DNA of 20,236 nucleotides from Desulfurococcaceae archaeon UBA285 (lineage in GTDB: Archaea > Thermoproteota > Thermoprotei_A > Sulfolobales > Desulfurococcaceae): assembly GCA_002495025.1 (NCBI GenBank), contig DADP01000035.1, positions 1-20,236 of the forward strand, written 5' to 3'. A program made the position numbers and the translations under genes. Each line of letters opens with the position of its first letter. Position 1 is the stretch's first letter. The notes beneath the pieces were generated by a model. That model was given only the letters and a program-made list of their open reading frames with translations. It did not search any database and had not been told where the DNA came from. This document shows positions 1 through 9,582 of this stretch, piece after piece.

Positions 1-1001
1 CTAGGCAGTGGAGGCGGTGCTGGCGGTGTAGTGATTATTTTTATCCACCATTTTACTAGGTTTGTTACGAATTTTGGTCCGTCTAGTTCTACTCCGTAGT
101 ATGTTGATGCCCAGGCTGGCTCATAGTCGCCGTATAGTGATTCACCGGCAACGGTTATTACTACATTATAGTCTTTCCAGTATTCTGCAGCATATGCTAT
201 GAAGTCCCAGTCGCCTGTTCCCTGTCCATAATCGAGTGGATCATAGAGATATGGACTTGGTGGAGTATTGTCGGCTATGTAGGATTTATGATACCATGCT
301 ATCCTTATTAAACCAGGGAAGGTCTCTCTTACTGGATCACGATACTTGCCGGTTTCATCTATCCAGATTACCACTGTGGGGCCATGCATTAATATAGGCT
401 TTGTTATACCTTCATCTAATATACTAGTGTATAATTCTGGTATATTGTCCGGTTCTACAAAGGCTAGCATTCTATAGTATGCAGCGGCAACAGTTGGGTA
501 TTCTACACCCTTGTACGTATATGTTTTGTTTTGATCACTATATACTGCACCGTGTTCTAATCTGAGTTTTGCACCTATGTACTCGAGGAGTGTGTTTACT
601 GCATCAATACTTGCTGGTCCACCACCATAATCGCTGTCACCAGCTACATATAACGCCTTGTTACCAGTCTTCAACCAGTTGAGAATAGCCTCCATTTCCT
701 CTGGTGTAAAGGATGTAGTGGGTTGGCCGATCAATAATATGTCAACGTTTGAGAGGAGCTGGCTTGTTATTGTTTCTCCACTTTGTATTTTAATCCAGTT
801 GATAGTATACGTCTTTCCATCAATCGATACCTGTGTAATATTACCTATAATGTAGTCCAGGTACTTGTCTCTCTCGCCGTGGGCTAGGTCAACAGCTATT
901 GTAATAGTAGTTGACTCTGCTTTTACAGGGTGTATTATAGCTGAGAATATGGGTATTACGAATAGGGCTAGTACTAGTATTATATATAGTTTAGACTTCA
1001 C
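1..1001 (-). CDS. Secreted GATase1/DUF4350-like protein, partial (C-terminus off the left edge)
   Basis: The minus strand is open from a GTG at 1001 to the left edge, giving 333 complete codons with no stop. The protein starts with a signal peptide or anchor: a short basic start, then a hydrophobic run at residues 5-23 (LYIILVLALFVIPIFSAII), followed by KAES. The mature part begins TITIAVDLAHGERDKYLDY. It contains an 'LLIGQPTTSFTPEEMEAILN' segment and then ALYVAGDSDYGGG. This order (strand, 'open the file and sit on the edge' helix, glycine-rich loop) resembles the glutamine-amidotransferase-like DUF4350/GldG/IFT52 folds of periplasmic or extracellular proteins; that family call is inferred. 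The visible end is proline-rich (TTPPAPPPLP), suggesting a linker before a membrane anchor outside the window. GTG is chosen because it begins the hydrophobic leader and GGGGTG lies upstream. It follows the surface phosphoesterase on the same strand, 79 bases downstream. Function unknown. Confidence 0.72.
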   Translation of the reverse strand, partial: MKSKLYIILVLALFVIPIFSAIIHPVKAESTTITIAVDLAHGERDKYLDYIIGNITQVSIDGKTYTINWIKIQSGETITSQLLSNVDILLIGQPTTSFTPEEMEAILNWLKTGNKALYVAGDSDYGGGPASIDAVNTLLEYIGAKLRLEHGAVYSDQNKTYTYKGVEYPTVAAAYYRMLAFVEPDNIPELYTSILDEGITKPILMHGPTVVIWIDETGKYRDPVRETFPGLIRIAWYHKSYIADNTPPSPYLYDPLDYGQGTGDWDFIAYAAEYWKDYNVVITVAGESLYGDYEPAWASTYYGVELDGPKFVTNLVKWWIKIITTPPAPPPLP

Positions 1002-1035
1002 TCAGGGACACCCCTTACAATAAAAATAATAACGA

Positions 1036-1052
1036 ACTAGAACTTAAAAAGA
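1036..1052 (-). promoter_or_regulatory. Probable TATA-box promoter of the left-edge secreted protein
   Basis: On the minus strand the 79-base gap carries CTTTTTAAGTT (about 1041-1051), roughly 40-50 bases before the GTG at 1001. A start of transcription about 25 bases downstream would leave a leader of about 20 bases that includes the GGGGTG binding site. This suggests the gene is not fully dependent on the phosphoesterase promoter. Confidence 0.35.
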
Positions 1053-1080
1053 TTGTGATTTATACTATAATAACTCTGAT

Positions 1081-3267
1081 TTATCTATGTTTTATAAAAG
1101 CGTATAGTCCCACTGCTATAACTACTAGAATTACTGCAATAGCCATTATGAGGGTGTTAAATTCTCCTTTTTGTTCTGTTGTCATCGGAGTTGTTGTCGT
1201 TGACTGCTCGCTCGTAGTAGTTGTACTGGCTGGTGTAGTAGTGTTTTGGGGGGTTGTTATAGTCGTAGTTGTTGGAGTATATGTTGTAGTTGTAGTTGGA
1301 CTTGTTGTTGTCGTAGTGGTTTCTAGTATTGTAGTAATTGTAGTAGTTGAAGGTGTCTCTACTAGCTCTATTACGGGTTCTTCACTCGGTGATGCACCAC
1401 TGGGGTAGAATACTACTAGGTATTTCTTTGTAATTGATTTACCCGTGTTATCGACGGCTTCAATAGTTAATAGCGTTGTCGTTTTCTCGCTTGCTTTCAT
1501 TGTTAATTTCAATGTGTAAATCACTCTATTCAAATCACTAGTTATAGTTGCTGGAGTGAAAACAGATGCATCGATGGCTGAACCATTATATGTAAACTTC
1601 ACGTTGAGTGGATCTATTCCGCTTACATCGTCGCTGATATCTACATATAATGTAAAGGTTTTGTTTAGATATGGAGTGCCCTTATAGGATAGTTTTACTT
1701 CTGGTGGTTTCTCGTCTTTGAATAAGCTTATTAATAGTTCTATTCTACTATTGACTGCTACATATACTGAAATCTCGGTGTAACTCCATTTTCCATCATA
1801 GTATACACTATTTACATCTATAGATGAATTACCATGTGTTTTCTTCTCGATGAAGCTACCTAGGTTTATAGTACCTGGAAGTGCAAGTGTCGTTGTAAAC
1901 TCTGATGGTAGCCATTCAGCTCTATTGGATATGGTGAGGTAGTATGTTGTGTTTGTTTTTATCAATTTACTCTGGTATAGAGAAACAGGTATTGTGTTAT
2001 ATGCTATTTTTCCTGTATTGTTCTTGAAGCCTATAAAAGTAGATGGTTTTACTGGGAATGATAACTCGCCGGTTTTTGTGTTTAACTCGAATACTAGTAT
2101 TCCTTGATACATTGCTGTACCGTGAGCAGTTGTTGTTATAGTGATAAAGTACGTTGTTGTATTTGTTCTGGTACTAGTGTATTTAACGAATTGATCTCTG
2201 TGAATGTGGCCAGATAAAACAATTGTGACATTGTAGTCTTCTACGAGTTTTAACACGTATCTAAAAGCAGTCATATTACCGCTCCAATAACCACTTACAG
2301 GTGTATCAGGGGTTTCTTGTGTATATGGTTTTAAAACTTCTTCATCATCATATCTCGTTGCTAGTTCTCCTTGATAATAGAACATTGGGTAGTGTGTTAC
2401 TATTATCTTGTATGGTATATGCGAGTAGTTGGATAATGCTTCTTCAAGGAATACTATTTCATCCCATGTTATAACTTCTGATTCCGAGCGGTATGGAACA
2501 GTGTAGACTCCAATAACTAGTAGTTTATCACCTATTACTCTAACCCACCTAGTAGGTCCAATGTACCTAGTGTAGCTTTTAGCTGGGTAGTCATGGTTTC
2601 CTGGTACACTTAAAACGGGATAGTTATACAGGAATAGATATCTATATACCTGGGCTATTCTAGCTGTTGTTTCATCGTCTATTTCTTGTATATCTCCACT
2701 CCATAGAATTAAATCTGGTTTTAATGCATTGGCTAGCATGAATGCTGATACTCTATTGACGTCTCCCTCATAGACCGAGCGTGGCCCAGTACCAAAGTGC
2801 AGGTCTGACATAGCAAGTATTCTAATAGTTTCAGGTAGTTCTCCTAGAACCCATATAGATCTCGGCACAACGAGTTTGCCGCTACCACCTGTTTCTAGTA
2901 CGAGGTCGTATAAACCTGGTTTAGTATTGGTCGTAGTACATATTTCTATAGTGGAGTCTCCTAGTTTCCTGATTTGTAGTGGGTGAGTTTCAATTCCTGC
3001 TTGTCTACTCTCATATTTATAGATAGATGCATTGATTACATTAGTGTTTTCTACTAGTTCAACTACTCCACACCCACCTGGATACAGTACCAAGGGAGCT
3101 CCGGGGCCAATGTTTCTAGTTGGTAGAGTGACTGCAAAGTCTTTATATGCTGGAATAATTGATGCATCGCTAGCCTGTATGTTGAGTATTTGTATTGATG
3201 GATAGATTACAGTAATAGTTACAAATATGAAAACCAATATTGTTAAAAGTGTCTGTTTACCACTCAT
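1081..3267 (-). CDS. Surface-anchored calcineurin-like metallophosphoesterase with Thr-rich stalk
   Basis: A 728-residue protein, probably an extracytoplasmic phosphohydrolase; the substrate cannot be read from the sequence. All calcineurin-like motifs are present: D155-x-H157 (SDLHFG), G191-D192, G223-N-H-D226, T291-H292 and G353-H-I-H356. The N-terminus has a hydrophobic leader (residues 6-27). Residues 35-145 look like a beta domain before the catalytic core, and residues 380-620 are beta-rich with several N-x-S/T sequons. Residues 641-700 contain 36 threonines in 60, a stalk that is probably O-glycosylated. A final membrane segment (about 706-724, LIMAIAVILVVIAVGLYAF) ends in KHR, placing the bulk outside the cell. 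I chose ATG at 3267 because AAGGTG precedes it by a few bases and the hydrophobic leader follows. A longer in-frame reading to 3492 would add 75 residues before the leader and run across the start of hjc, so I reject it. The secreted protein downstream suggests a shared cell-surface role. Confidence 0.9.
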   Translation of the reverse strand: MSGKQTLLTILVFIFVTITVIYPSIQILNIQASDASIIPAYKDFAVTLPTRNIGPGAPLVLYPGGCGVVELVENTNVINASIYKYESRQAGIETHPLQIRKLGDSTIEICTTTNTKPGLYDLVLETGGSGKLVVPRSIWVLGELPETIRILAMSDLHFGTGPRSVYEGDVNRVSAFMLANALKPDLILWSGDIQEIDDETTARIAQVYRYLFLYNYPVLSVPGNHDYPAKSYTRYIGPTRWVRVIGDKLLVIGVYTVPYRSESEVITWDEIVFLEEALSNYSHIPYKIIVTHYPMFYYQGELATRYDDEEVLKPYTQETPDTPVSGYWSGNMTAFRYVLKLVEDYNVTIVLSGHIHRDQFVKYTSTRTNTTTYFITITTTAHGTAMYQGILVFELNTKTGELSFPVKPSTFIGFKNNTGKIAYNTIPVSLYQSKLIKTNTTYYLTISNRAEWLPSEFTTTLALPGTINLGSFIEKKTHGNSSIDVNSVYYDGKWSYTEISVYVAVNSRIELLISLFKDEKPPEVKLSYKGTPYLNKTFTLYVDISDDVSGIDPLNVKFTYNGSAIDASVFTPATITSDLNRVIYTLKLTMKASEKTTTLLTIEAVDNTGKSITKKYLVVFYPSGASPSEEPVIELVETPSTTTITTILETTTTTTSPTTTTTYTPTTTTITTPQNTTTPASTTTTSEQSTTTTPMTTEQKGEFNTLIMAIAVILVVIAVGLYAFIKHR
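1174..1356 (-). repeat. Low-complexity Thr-codon (ACA/ACT-rich) tract encoding the stalk
   Basis: The plus strand reads as runs of gtagtagttgt-type sequence. On the coding strand these are ACA/ACT/ACC threonine codons interrupted by Pro, Ser and Ile, covering about residues 638-698 of the phosphoesterase. It is a protein-coding low-complexity region, not a DNA repeat array. Such tracts can vary in length between strains by slippage or recombination (inference). Confidence 0.7.
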
Positions 3268-3349
3268 TTTTTTAACACCTTCTTGACAAGGATTATAGGT
3301 TATTGTGAAATAAATACTTATAGATAGGAAGTAGAAAGGGTATACATCT
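3268..3349. promoter_or_regulatory. Divergent promoter region between the phosphoesterase gene and hjc
   Basis: The 82-base gap separates divergent genes. Toward hjc, the block aaataaatacttatag (about 3308-3323) gives a TATA-like ACTTATAG about 30 bases before the GTG at 3350. Toward the phosphoesterase, the same AT-rich block read on the minus strand (AAGTATTTATTT) lies about 45 bases before the ATG at 3267. The two promoters appear to share or overlap one AT-rich element. Confidence 0.4.
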
Positions 3350-3805
3350 GTGTCTAATAGAAGACGTGGTTTTGCACACGAGAGAGACTTGGTATTGAAG
3401 TTCTGGTCCCATGGATTTGCTGTTATGAGAGCTCCAGCTAGTGGTAGTAAAGCTAAGAGAGTGCTATATCCAGATATTGTAGCGATATACAAGGGTAGAG
3501 TTATCGCTGTAGAAGTAAAAACTGTGAGAGAACCTAGAAGTATATATATTGATGGCGATCAATACGAGAAACTAGTCGAGTTTTCAAAGAGAGCTGGTGG
3601 TGAAGCCTATATAGCTGTTAAAATTATCGGTAGTGGTGAATGGATTTTTATACCCATAGATAAACTCGTAAAAACAGAGAGTGGAAAGTATAAATTAAAT
3701 ATAGAGTTGCTAAATACGGGTTTGAAACTAGAAGGACTTGTCTCATTAGTTAAAGGTGTAAGAAAACTAACTGAGTTTACCAGTAGAGATATTACTCCTC
3801 CTTAA
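3350..3805 (+). CDS. hjc: Archaeal Holliday junction resolvase Hjc
   Basis: A 151-residue endonuclease of the archaeal Hjc family, which cuts four-way DNA junctions symmetrically during recombination and fork repair. The N-terminus (NRRRGFAHERDLVLKFWSHG) and the core (YPDIVAIYKGRVIAVEVKTV) match the family. The nuclease-fold catalytic residues are in place: E11, D42, E55 and K57, almost the same numbering as Sulfolobus Hjc. The segment FAVMRAPASGSKAKR (23-37) corresponds to the flexible basic DNA-binding loop. The C-terminal ~25 residues (GLVSLVKGVRKLTEF) extend a little past the core and may mediate partner contacts (inference). The start is GTG at 3350, preceded by AAAGGG about nine bases upstream; it gives the usual short N-terminus. 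The 3' end overlaps the convergent PIN-ATPase gene by 14 bases. Confidence 0.95.
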   Translation: MSNRRRGFAHERDLVLKFWSHGFAVMRAPASGSKAKRVLYPDIVAIYKGRVIAVEVKTVREPRSIYIDGDQYEKLVEFSKRAGGEAYIAVKIIGSGEWIFIPIDKLVKTESGKYKLNIELLNTGLKLEGLVSLVKGVRKLTEFTSRDITPP

Positions 3806-5369
3806 ACACTATTCTAAACTGTGCACCTTCTTTTTCACAGAGTTTTTTAACTCTCGATAATTTACGTCTATATTTCTTTAATTGCTCTTTATTTAATTCT
3901 ACAACGACACCGTCTTCATTGGTTTTAACGTTTACATCGGGCATTATTGATTTAATTCTCTCTACTAGTTCATACCATTTACCTCCTTTTTCTCGTAGTT
4001 TTTTAACCGGCACTACTACTGTCTGCTCGCCAAATGTATATATCTCATATTCGAGTTCACCTGTCAAGAAATCTCTTACTTCAATTACTGGTCTTGACAA
4101 TTCTGCTTCGCGTAGACCGGTTGGTAGTTTCACAGTCATTTTTAACTCGTATACTTTTTCTACATTGCCGTTTTTAATGAATATTACTGTATCGACTATT
4201 GATGGTATCATTCCAAGTTCTACTCTTCCAATAAATCTTTGAATAGCGTCTATAGGGGATGTAGCGTGAACTACGCCTATCATTCCTATTCCAGCCAGCC
4301 TTAGATCAGAGTATAATTTGAAGTCTTCATCGGTTCTCATTTCATCGAATACTGTGTAGTCTGGTCTCGACAGTAATAGTATGTCGTGGAGTTCTCCTAT
4401 TGAAGAATAGTGTTTACTATATTGTGTTATCTCGTCTGGGAGGATCATGTCTCTCGGAGACTCTATAGTCTTTACTATTTTACCCATTTTCATATAGTAC
4501 TCGGCAAGTGCTTGTGCAAATGTTGTTTTACCCATGCCGGGTGCTCCGGCTATGAGTATGCCCTCTGCTCTTTCATGTAGTCTCTTGATGAGTTCTGGTG
4601 GTAGATTGTAGTCTTCTAGGCGTAGTCTTTTAACTGGTTTGACAATTGTAATTTCCCATCCGTCACTTAGAGGCGGTCTTACAATAACTATTCTATATTG
4701 TCCTAATTGAACAATTGTAGATCCCATTCTATCTATTTCTATAAAAGCATCTGTTCTCCTCTTTGCTTCTTCAATAATTTCACTTGCTACTCTCTCAACA
4801 TATTCTCTTGTTAATCTCTCCTCAGATAGTTTTACATAGCGCCAGTTACCCGGTCTACCCTTTTTTGCTACTGGATAGGAACCCTCTTTTAAGTGTAGAC
4901 TCATTGTTTCAGAGTCGAAGAACTCTTCAAATAGTAGTTTGCCTTCTTTTTTCTTGCCAACGTATATGGTCTGTATTCCCAGAGATCTGCATATATCGTA
5001 GATCACCGGGTCGCCGGTTAATACCACGCCTCCAACACTCATTGCGAGTTCTCTAATACTACTATCTACTTCGTTGATCATGACTTCTTCTGGTTCATCT
5101 CCTCTAATTCTAAGTCTCTCGCCAGAGTATTCAAGTGTAATAACTCCTTTTTCATGTAGTTCACCAAGCTTCTTTAATTCTTTGAGTCCAGCGTAAGCTA
5201 TTCCTCTACCGCGTAGTGCAAATAGCTCTAGTAGTTGTATTATTGCTCTGTGTACAATAATTCTACCTGTTAAACCCTCGCTTTCAATAAATCTACTCAC
5301 AGCTCCTTCAATAATCGCGGAGAAGTCTGGAATATATGTTGATTCACCAGCTATTTTAAATCCATACAT
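3792..5369 (-). CDS. PIN-KH domain ATPase (PINA-type, PilT/VirB11-like), putative Hjc partner
   Basis: A 525-residue archaeal protein with three parts. The N-terminal PIN-like domain (about 10-140) has acidic residues at D15, E48, D102 and D120. A RecA/VirB11-like ATPase core has Walker A GAPGMGKTT (275-283), Walker B TVFDEMR (339-345) and a conserved VHAT at 367-370. A C-terminal KH-like region (about 465-523) is rich in Lys and Glu. The Sulfolobus islandicus homologue PINA is a hexameric ATPase that binds Hjc and drives branch migration of Holliday junctions. Here the gene lies tail to tail with hjc, overlapping it by 14 bases, which supports the same role. The ATG at 5369 gives a natural start (MYGFKIAGESTYIPD) with a weak AGGG upstream. 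Many databases name this family 'PINc/VapC family ATPase'. It is not a type IV pilus motor: no pilin or membrane partner is near. Confidence 0.9.
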   Translation of the reverse strand: MYGFKIAGESTYIPDFSAIIEGAVSRFIESEGLTGRIIVHRAIIQLLELFALRGRGIAYAGLKELKKLGELHEKGVITLEYSGERLRIRGDEPEEVMINEVDSSIRELAMSVGGVVLTGDPVIYDICRSLGIQTIYVGKKKEGKLLFEEFFDSETMSLHLKEGSYPVAKKGRPGNWRYVKLSEERLTREYVERVASEIIEEAKRRTDAFIEIDRMGSTIVQLGQYRIVIVRPPLSDGWEITIVKPVKRLRLEDYNLPPELIKRLHERAEGILIAGAPGMGKTTFAQALAEYYMKMGKIVKTIESPRDMILPDEITQYSKHYSSIGELHDILLLSRPDYTVFDEMRTDEDFKLYSDLRLAGIGMIGVVHATSPIDAIQRFIGRVELGMIPSIVDTVIFIKNGNVEKVYELKMTVKLPTGLREAELSRPVIEVRDFLTGELEYEIYTFGEQTVVVPVKKLREKGGKWYELVERIKSIMPDVNVKTNEDGVVVELNKEQLKKYRRKLSRVKKLCEKEGAQFRIVFKEE

Positions 5370-5404
5370 TTTGATCTATACCCTAGATTGTAAATAACAA
5401 ATTA

Positions 5405-5422
5405 ATCTCTTATATTTAGAGT
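5405..5422 (-). promoter_or_regulatory. Probable TATA-box promoter of the PIN-KH ATPase gene
   Basis: On the minus strand, CTAAATATAAGAG lies about 40-50 bases before the ATG at 5369, in the 91-base gap after the COG2403 gene. A leader of roughly 20 bases is predicted. Confidence 0.35.
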
Positions 5423-5460
5423 TAATTAGGTCTTGTTTTAGAGGTTTAATGGGAAAAAGA

Positions 5461-6792
5461 TTAGAAGAGTTTGTATTTTGATTTCTCGAGGAACATATCA
5501 ATGTATTCTCTTATTGTTGGGCCTTCTAGTACTTTTAATCTATATGTAACTCTCGCTACTGGTTTATCTATTTTAATTAACCTAGTGATATCTGATGGTG
5601 TTCCAAGCAGGACAGCGTCTACTGGAGCTCTCTTTATTGTTTCTTCCAGTTCTCTTAGTTGTTCTGGTGTATAACCTGTACTTGGTAGTACTGGGCCCAT
5701 GTGTGGGTATTCTGCATAGATCTTCTTGAAGAACTCGGTGGCAAATGGTCTTGGATCAATTATTTCTGCACCATACTTCTTTGCTGCAACATAACCTGCT
5801 GCATATGGAAGACCACCATGTGTTACTGTTGGAGAGTCTTCTATTACTAGTACGCGCTTGCCGGAAATGATTTCTGGTCTATCTACTTCTACCTCGCTTG
5901 CGGCTACTGTGATGTGGGCTTTTGGATTTCTCTCTCTGATGTTCTTTTTGATTATTTCTATTGCTTCTGGTTTGGCCTGGTCTGCTTTATTAATTATTAC
6001 TGCGTCAGCCATTCTGAGGTTTATTTCGCCTGGGTATGCGTTGATCTCTATGCCTGGTCTCATGGCGTCGGCTACTACTATGGAGAAGTCTGGTCTATAG
6101 AAAGACCAGTCGTTGTTTCCACCATCCCATAGTATCACGTTGTTTTCTTTTTCTAGTATTTGGAGTAGTCTGCCATAGTCTACTCCTGCATACACGTAGA
6201 ACCCCATTTTCAAGTATTGCTCGTATTCTTCGCGTTCTTCTATAGTACACTCGTATTTATCTAGGTCTTCCATGGAGTGGAATACTTCAACAGCTGCTTT
6301 TTCCAGGTCTCCATATGGCATGGGATGTCTCACGATGCCTACACGGTAGCCTCTATTCTTTAATTCAATTGCTACTTCGCGTGAAACAGTGCTTTTGCCA
6401 GCACCTGTTTTCACACCTAGTACAGCAATCACTGGTTTAGATGATTCTAGAGTTGTCTCTGCTGGGCCGAGGAGTTTAAATGTCATTCCAGCCGCCATTA
6501 CTCTAGATATTACGTGGCCGAGTTCTTCATATGTTAGGTCGCTGTAGGATAATACAGCCTCTTCTACGCCGTATTTTCTAGCTACTTCTTCAAGCATATC
6601 TATTCCAATAATGGGTATTCCATCAGGATATAGAGGGCCGGCTAGAGATGGCGGGTATCTTCTACCAGCTGTTCCAGGTATTTGTGTCTGTAGAAATGCT
6701 ACTACTCTGTATTCTGGGTTGTTTCGAAAAACCAGGTTGAAGTTGTGGTAGTCTCTTCCACTTGCACCTATAATAACTATTTTTCTCGGCAT
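5461..6792 (-). CDS. COG2403 P-loop GTPase-like protein, annotated in the family as cyclic 2,3-diphosphoglycerate synthase
   Basis: A 443-residue protein. It starts with a nucleotide-binding-like MPRKIVIIGASGRDYHNFN, followed by the family hallmark TQIPGTAGRRYPPSLAGPLYP (36-56). A P-loop is present at GVKTGAGKST (126-135), then RHPMPYGDLEK (155-165), ILWDGGNND (220-228) and NKAD (268-271), a G4-like motif. RVLVIEDSPTVTHGG (313-327) is also characteristic. Databases often call this family cyclic 2,3-diphosphoglycerate synthase, the ATP-dependent enzyme making cDPG in methanogens. For a crenarchaeote the substrate is unproven, so COG2403 GTPase-like is the safer name. I chose ATG at 6792, preceded by GGGTG about 8 bases upstream; the longer in-frame reading to 6864 would be translated through the promoter. 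It lies downstream of ppsA, from which a 193-base gap separates it, and probably has its own promoter. Confidence 0.85.
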   Translation of the reverse strand: MPRKIVIIGASGRDYHNFNLVFRNNPEYRVVAFLQTQIPGTAGRRYPPSLAGPLYPDGIPIIGIDMLEEVARKYGVEEAVLSYSDLTYEELGHVISRVMAAGMTFKLLGPAETTLESSKPVIAVLGVKTGAGKSTVSREVAIELKNRGYRVGIVRHPMPYGDLEKAAVEVFHSMEDLDKYECTIEEREEYEQYLKMGFYVYAGVDYGRLLQILEKENNVILWDGGNNDWSFYRPDFSIVVADAMRPGIEINAYPGEINLRMADAVIINKADQAKPEAIEIIKKNIRERNPKAHITVAASEVEVDRPEIISGKRVLVIEDSPTVTHGGLPYAAGYVAAKKYGAEIIDPRPFATEFFKKIYAEYPHMGPVLPSTGYTPEQLRELEETIKRAPVDAVLLGTPSDITRLIKIDKPVARVTYRLKVLEGPTIREYIDMFLEKSKYKLF

Positions 6793-6803
6793 GAAAATAA
6801 CAC

Positions 6804-6840
6804 CCTGTATGTATATGTATATACAGGCTTTATAATTATA
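6804..6840 (-). promoter_or_regulatory. Promoter of the COG2403 gene with a 24-bp imperfect palindrome
   Basis: On the minus strand a TATA box (TTATAAAG, 6828-6835, within an AT-rich run) is followed at once by a 24-base imperfect palindrome at 6804-6827. Its outer arms CCTGTAT and ATACAGG match perfectly, and mismatches fall only at two symmetric pairs of positions inside. The predicted transcription start, about 25 bases below the TATA box, falls in the palindrome, and its last bases touch the GGGTG binding site. This position suits a repressor operator. Confidence 0.5.
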
Positions 6841-6951
6841 TATTTTCCATAATCGGAGAAACAACTACTATAATCTGCTCCAATTGAAACAAGAAAAACA
6901 CTGGAGCCTACTCTTTTCGAAATTAGAAGTAAAGAAATAGATTAGTCGTGA

Positions 6952-6970
6952 GGAGAAAAATAATTTTTTT
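6952..6970 (-). terminator. T-rich 3' end after ppsA
   Basis: On the minus strand, about 25-35 bases after the ppsA stop, the sequence runs AAAAAAATTATTTTTCTCC. A run of Ts without a strong hairpin is the usual archaeal intrinsic termination signal. The remaining ~110 bases of the 6793-6985 gap show no further gene or RNA that I can support. Confidence 0.35.
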
Positions 6971-6985
6971 ATTTCTGGAGAGAGA

Positions 6986-9481
<2,496 letters not shown>

Positions 9482-9520
9482 GGTTTAAATCACCTATTCC
9501 GAGAGACTGGATAATCGTGA

Positions 9521-9534
9521 GGGCTTATAAACTT
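9521..9534 (-). promoter_or_regulatory. TATA-box promoter of ppsA
   Basis: On the minus strand, AAGTTTATAAGCCC lies about 40-50 bases before the TTG start. The transcription start expected about 25 bases downstream (near 9500) gives a short leader holding the AGGTGAT binding site. This is one of the clearest TATA boxes in the window. Confidence 0.55.
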
Positions 9535-9582
9535 GTTTACATAATGGTAAATAAGAGATATACGATTTATCCCACTTGTCTC

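Noticed and set aside
1180..1345. Repetitive gtagttgt-like array on the plus strand resembling tandem repeats or a CRISPR
   Set aside because: There is no repeat-spacer periodicity. In the minus-strand frame it encodes the Thr-rich stalk of the phosphoesterase.
1055..1408. 117-codon plus-strand open frame rich in valine
   Set aside because: It is the antisense shadow of the Thr-codon tract and has no binding site or family resemblance.
3268..3492. 75-codon N-terminal extension of the phosphoesterase
   Set aside because: It runs across the start of hjc and precedes a hydrophobic leader that begins at ATG 3267 with AAGGTG upstream.
3792..5369. PIN-KH ATPase as a type IV pilus or secretion motor
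   Set aside because: The PIN and KH-like domains and the hjc neighbour fit PINA; no pilin, prepilin peptidase or membrane platform gene is present.
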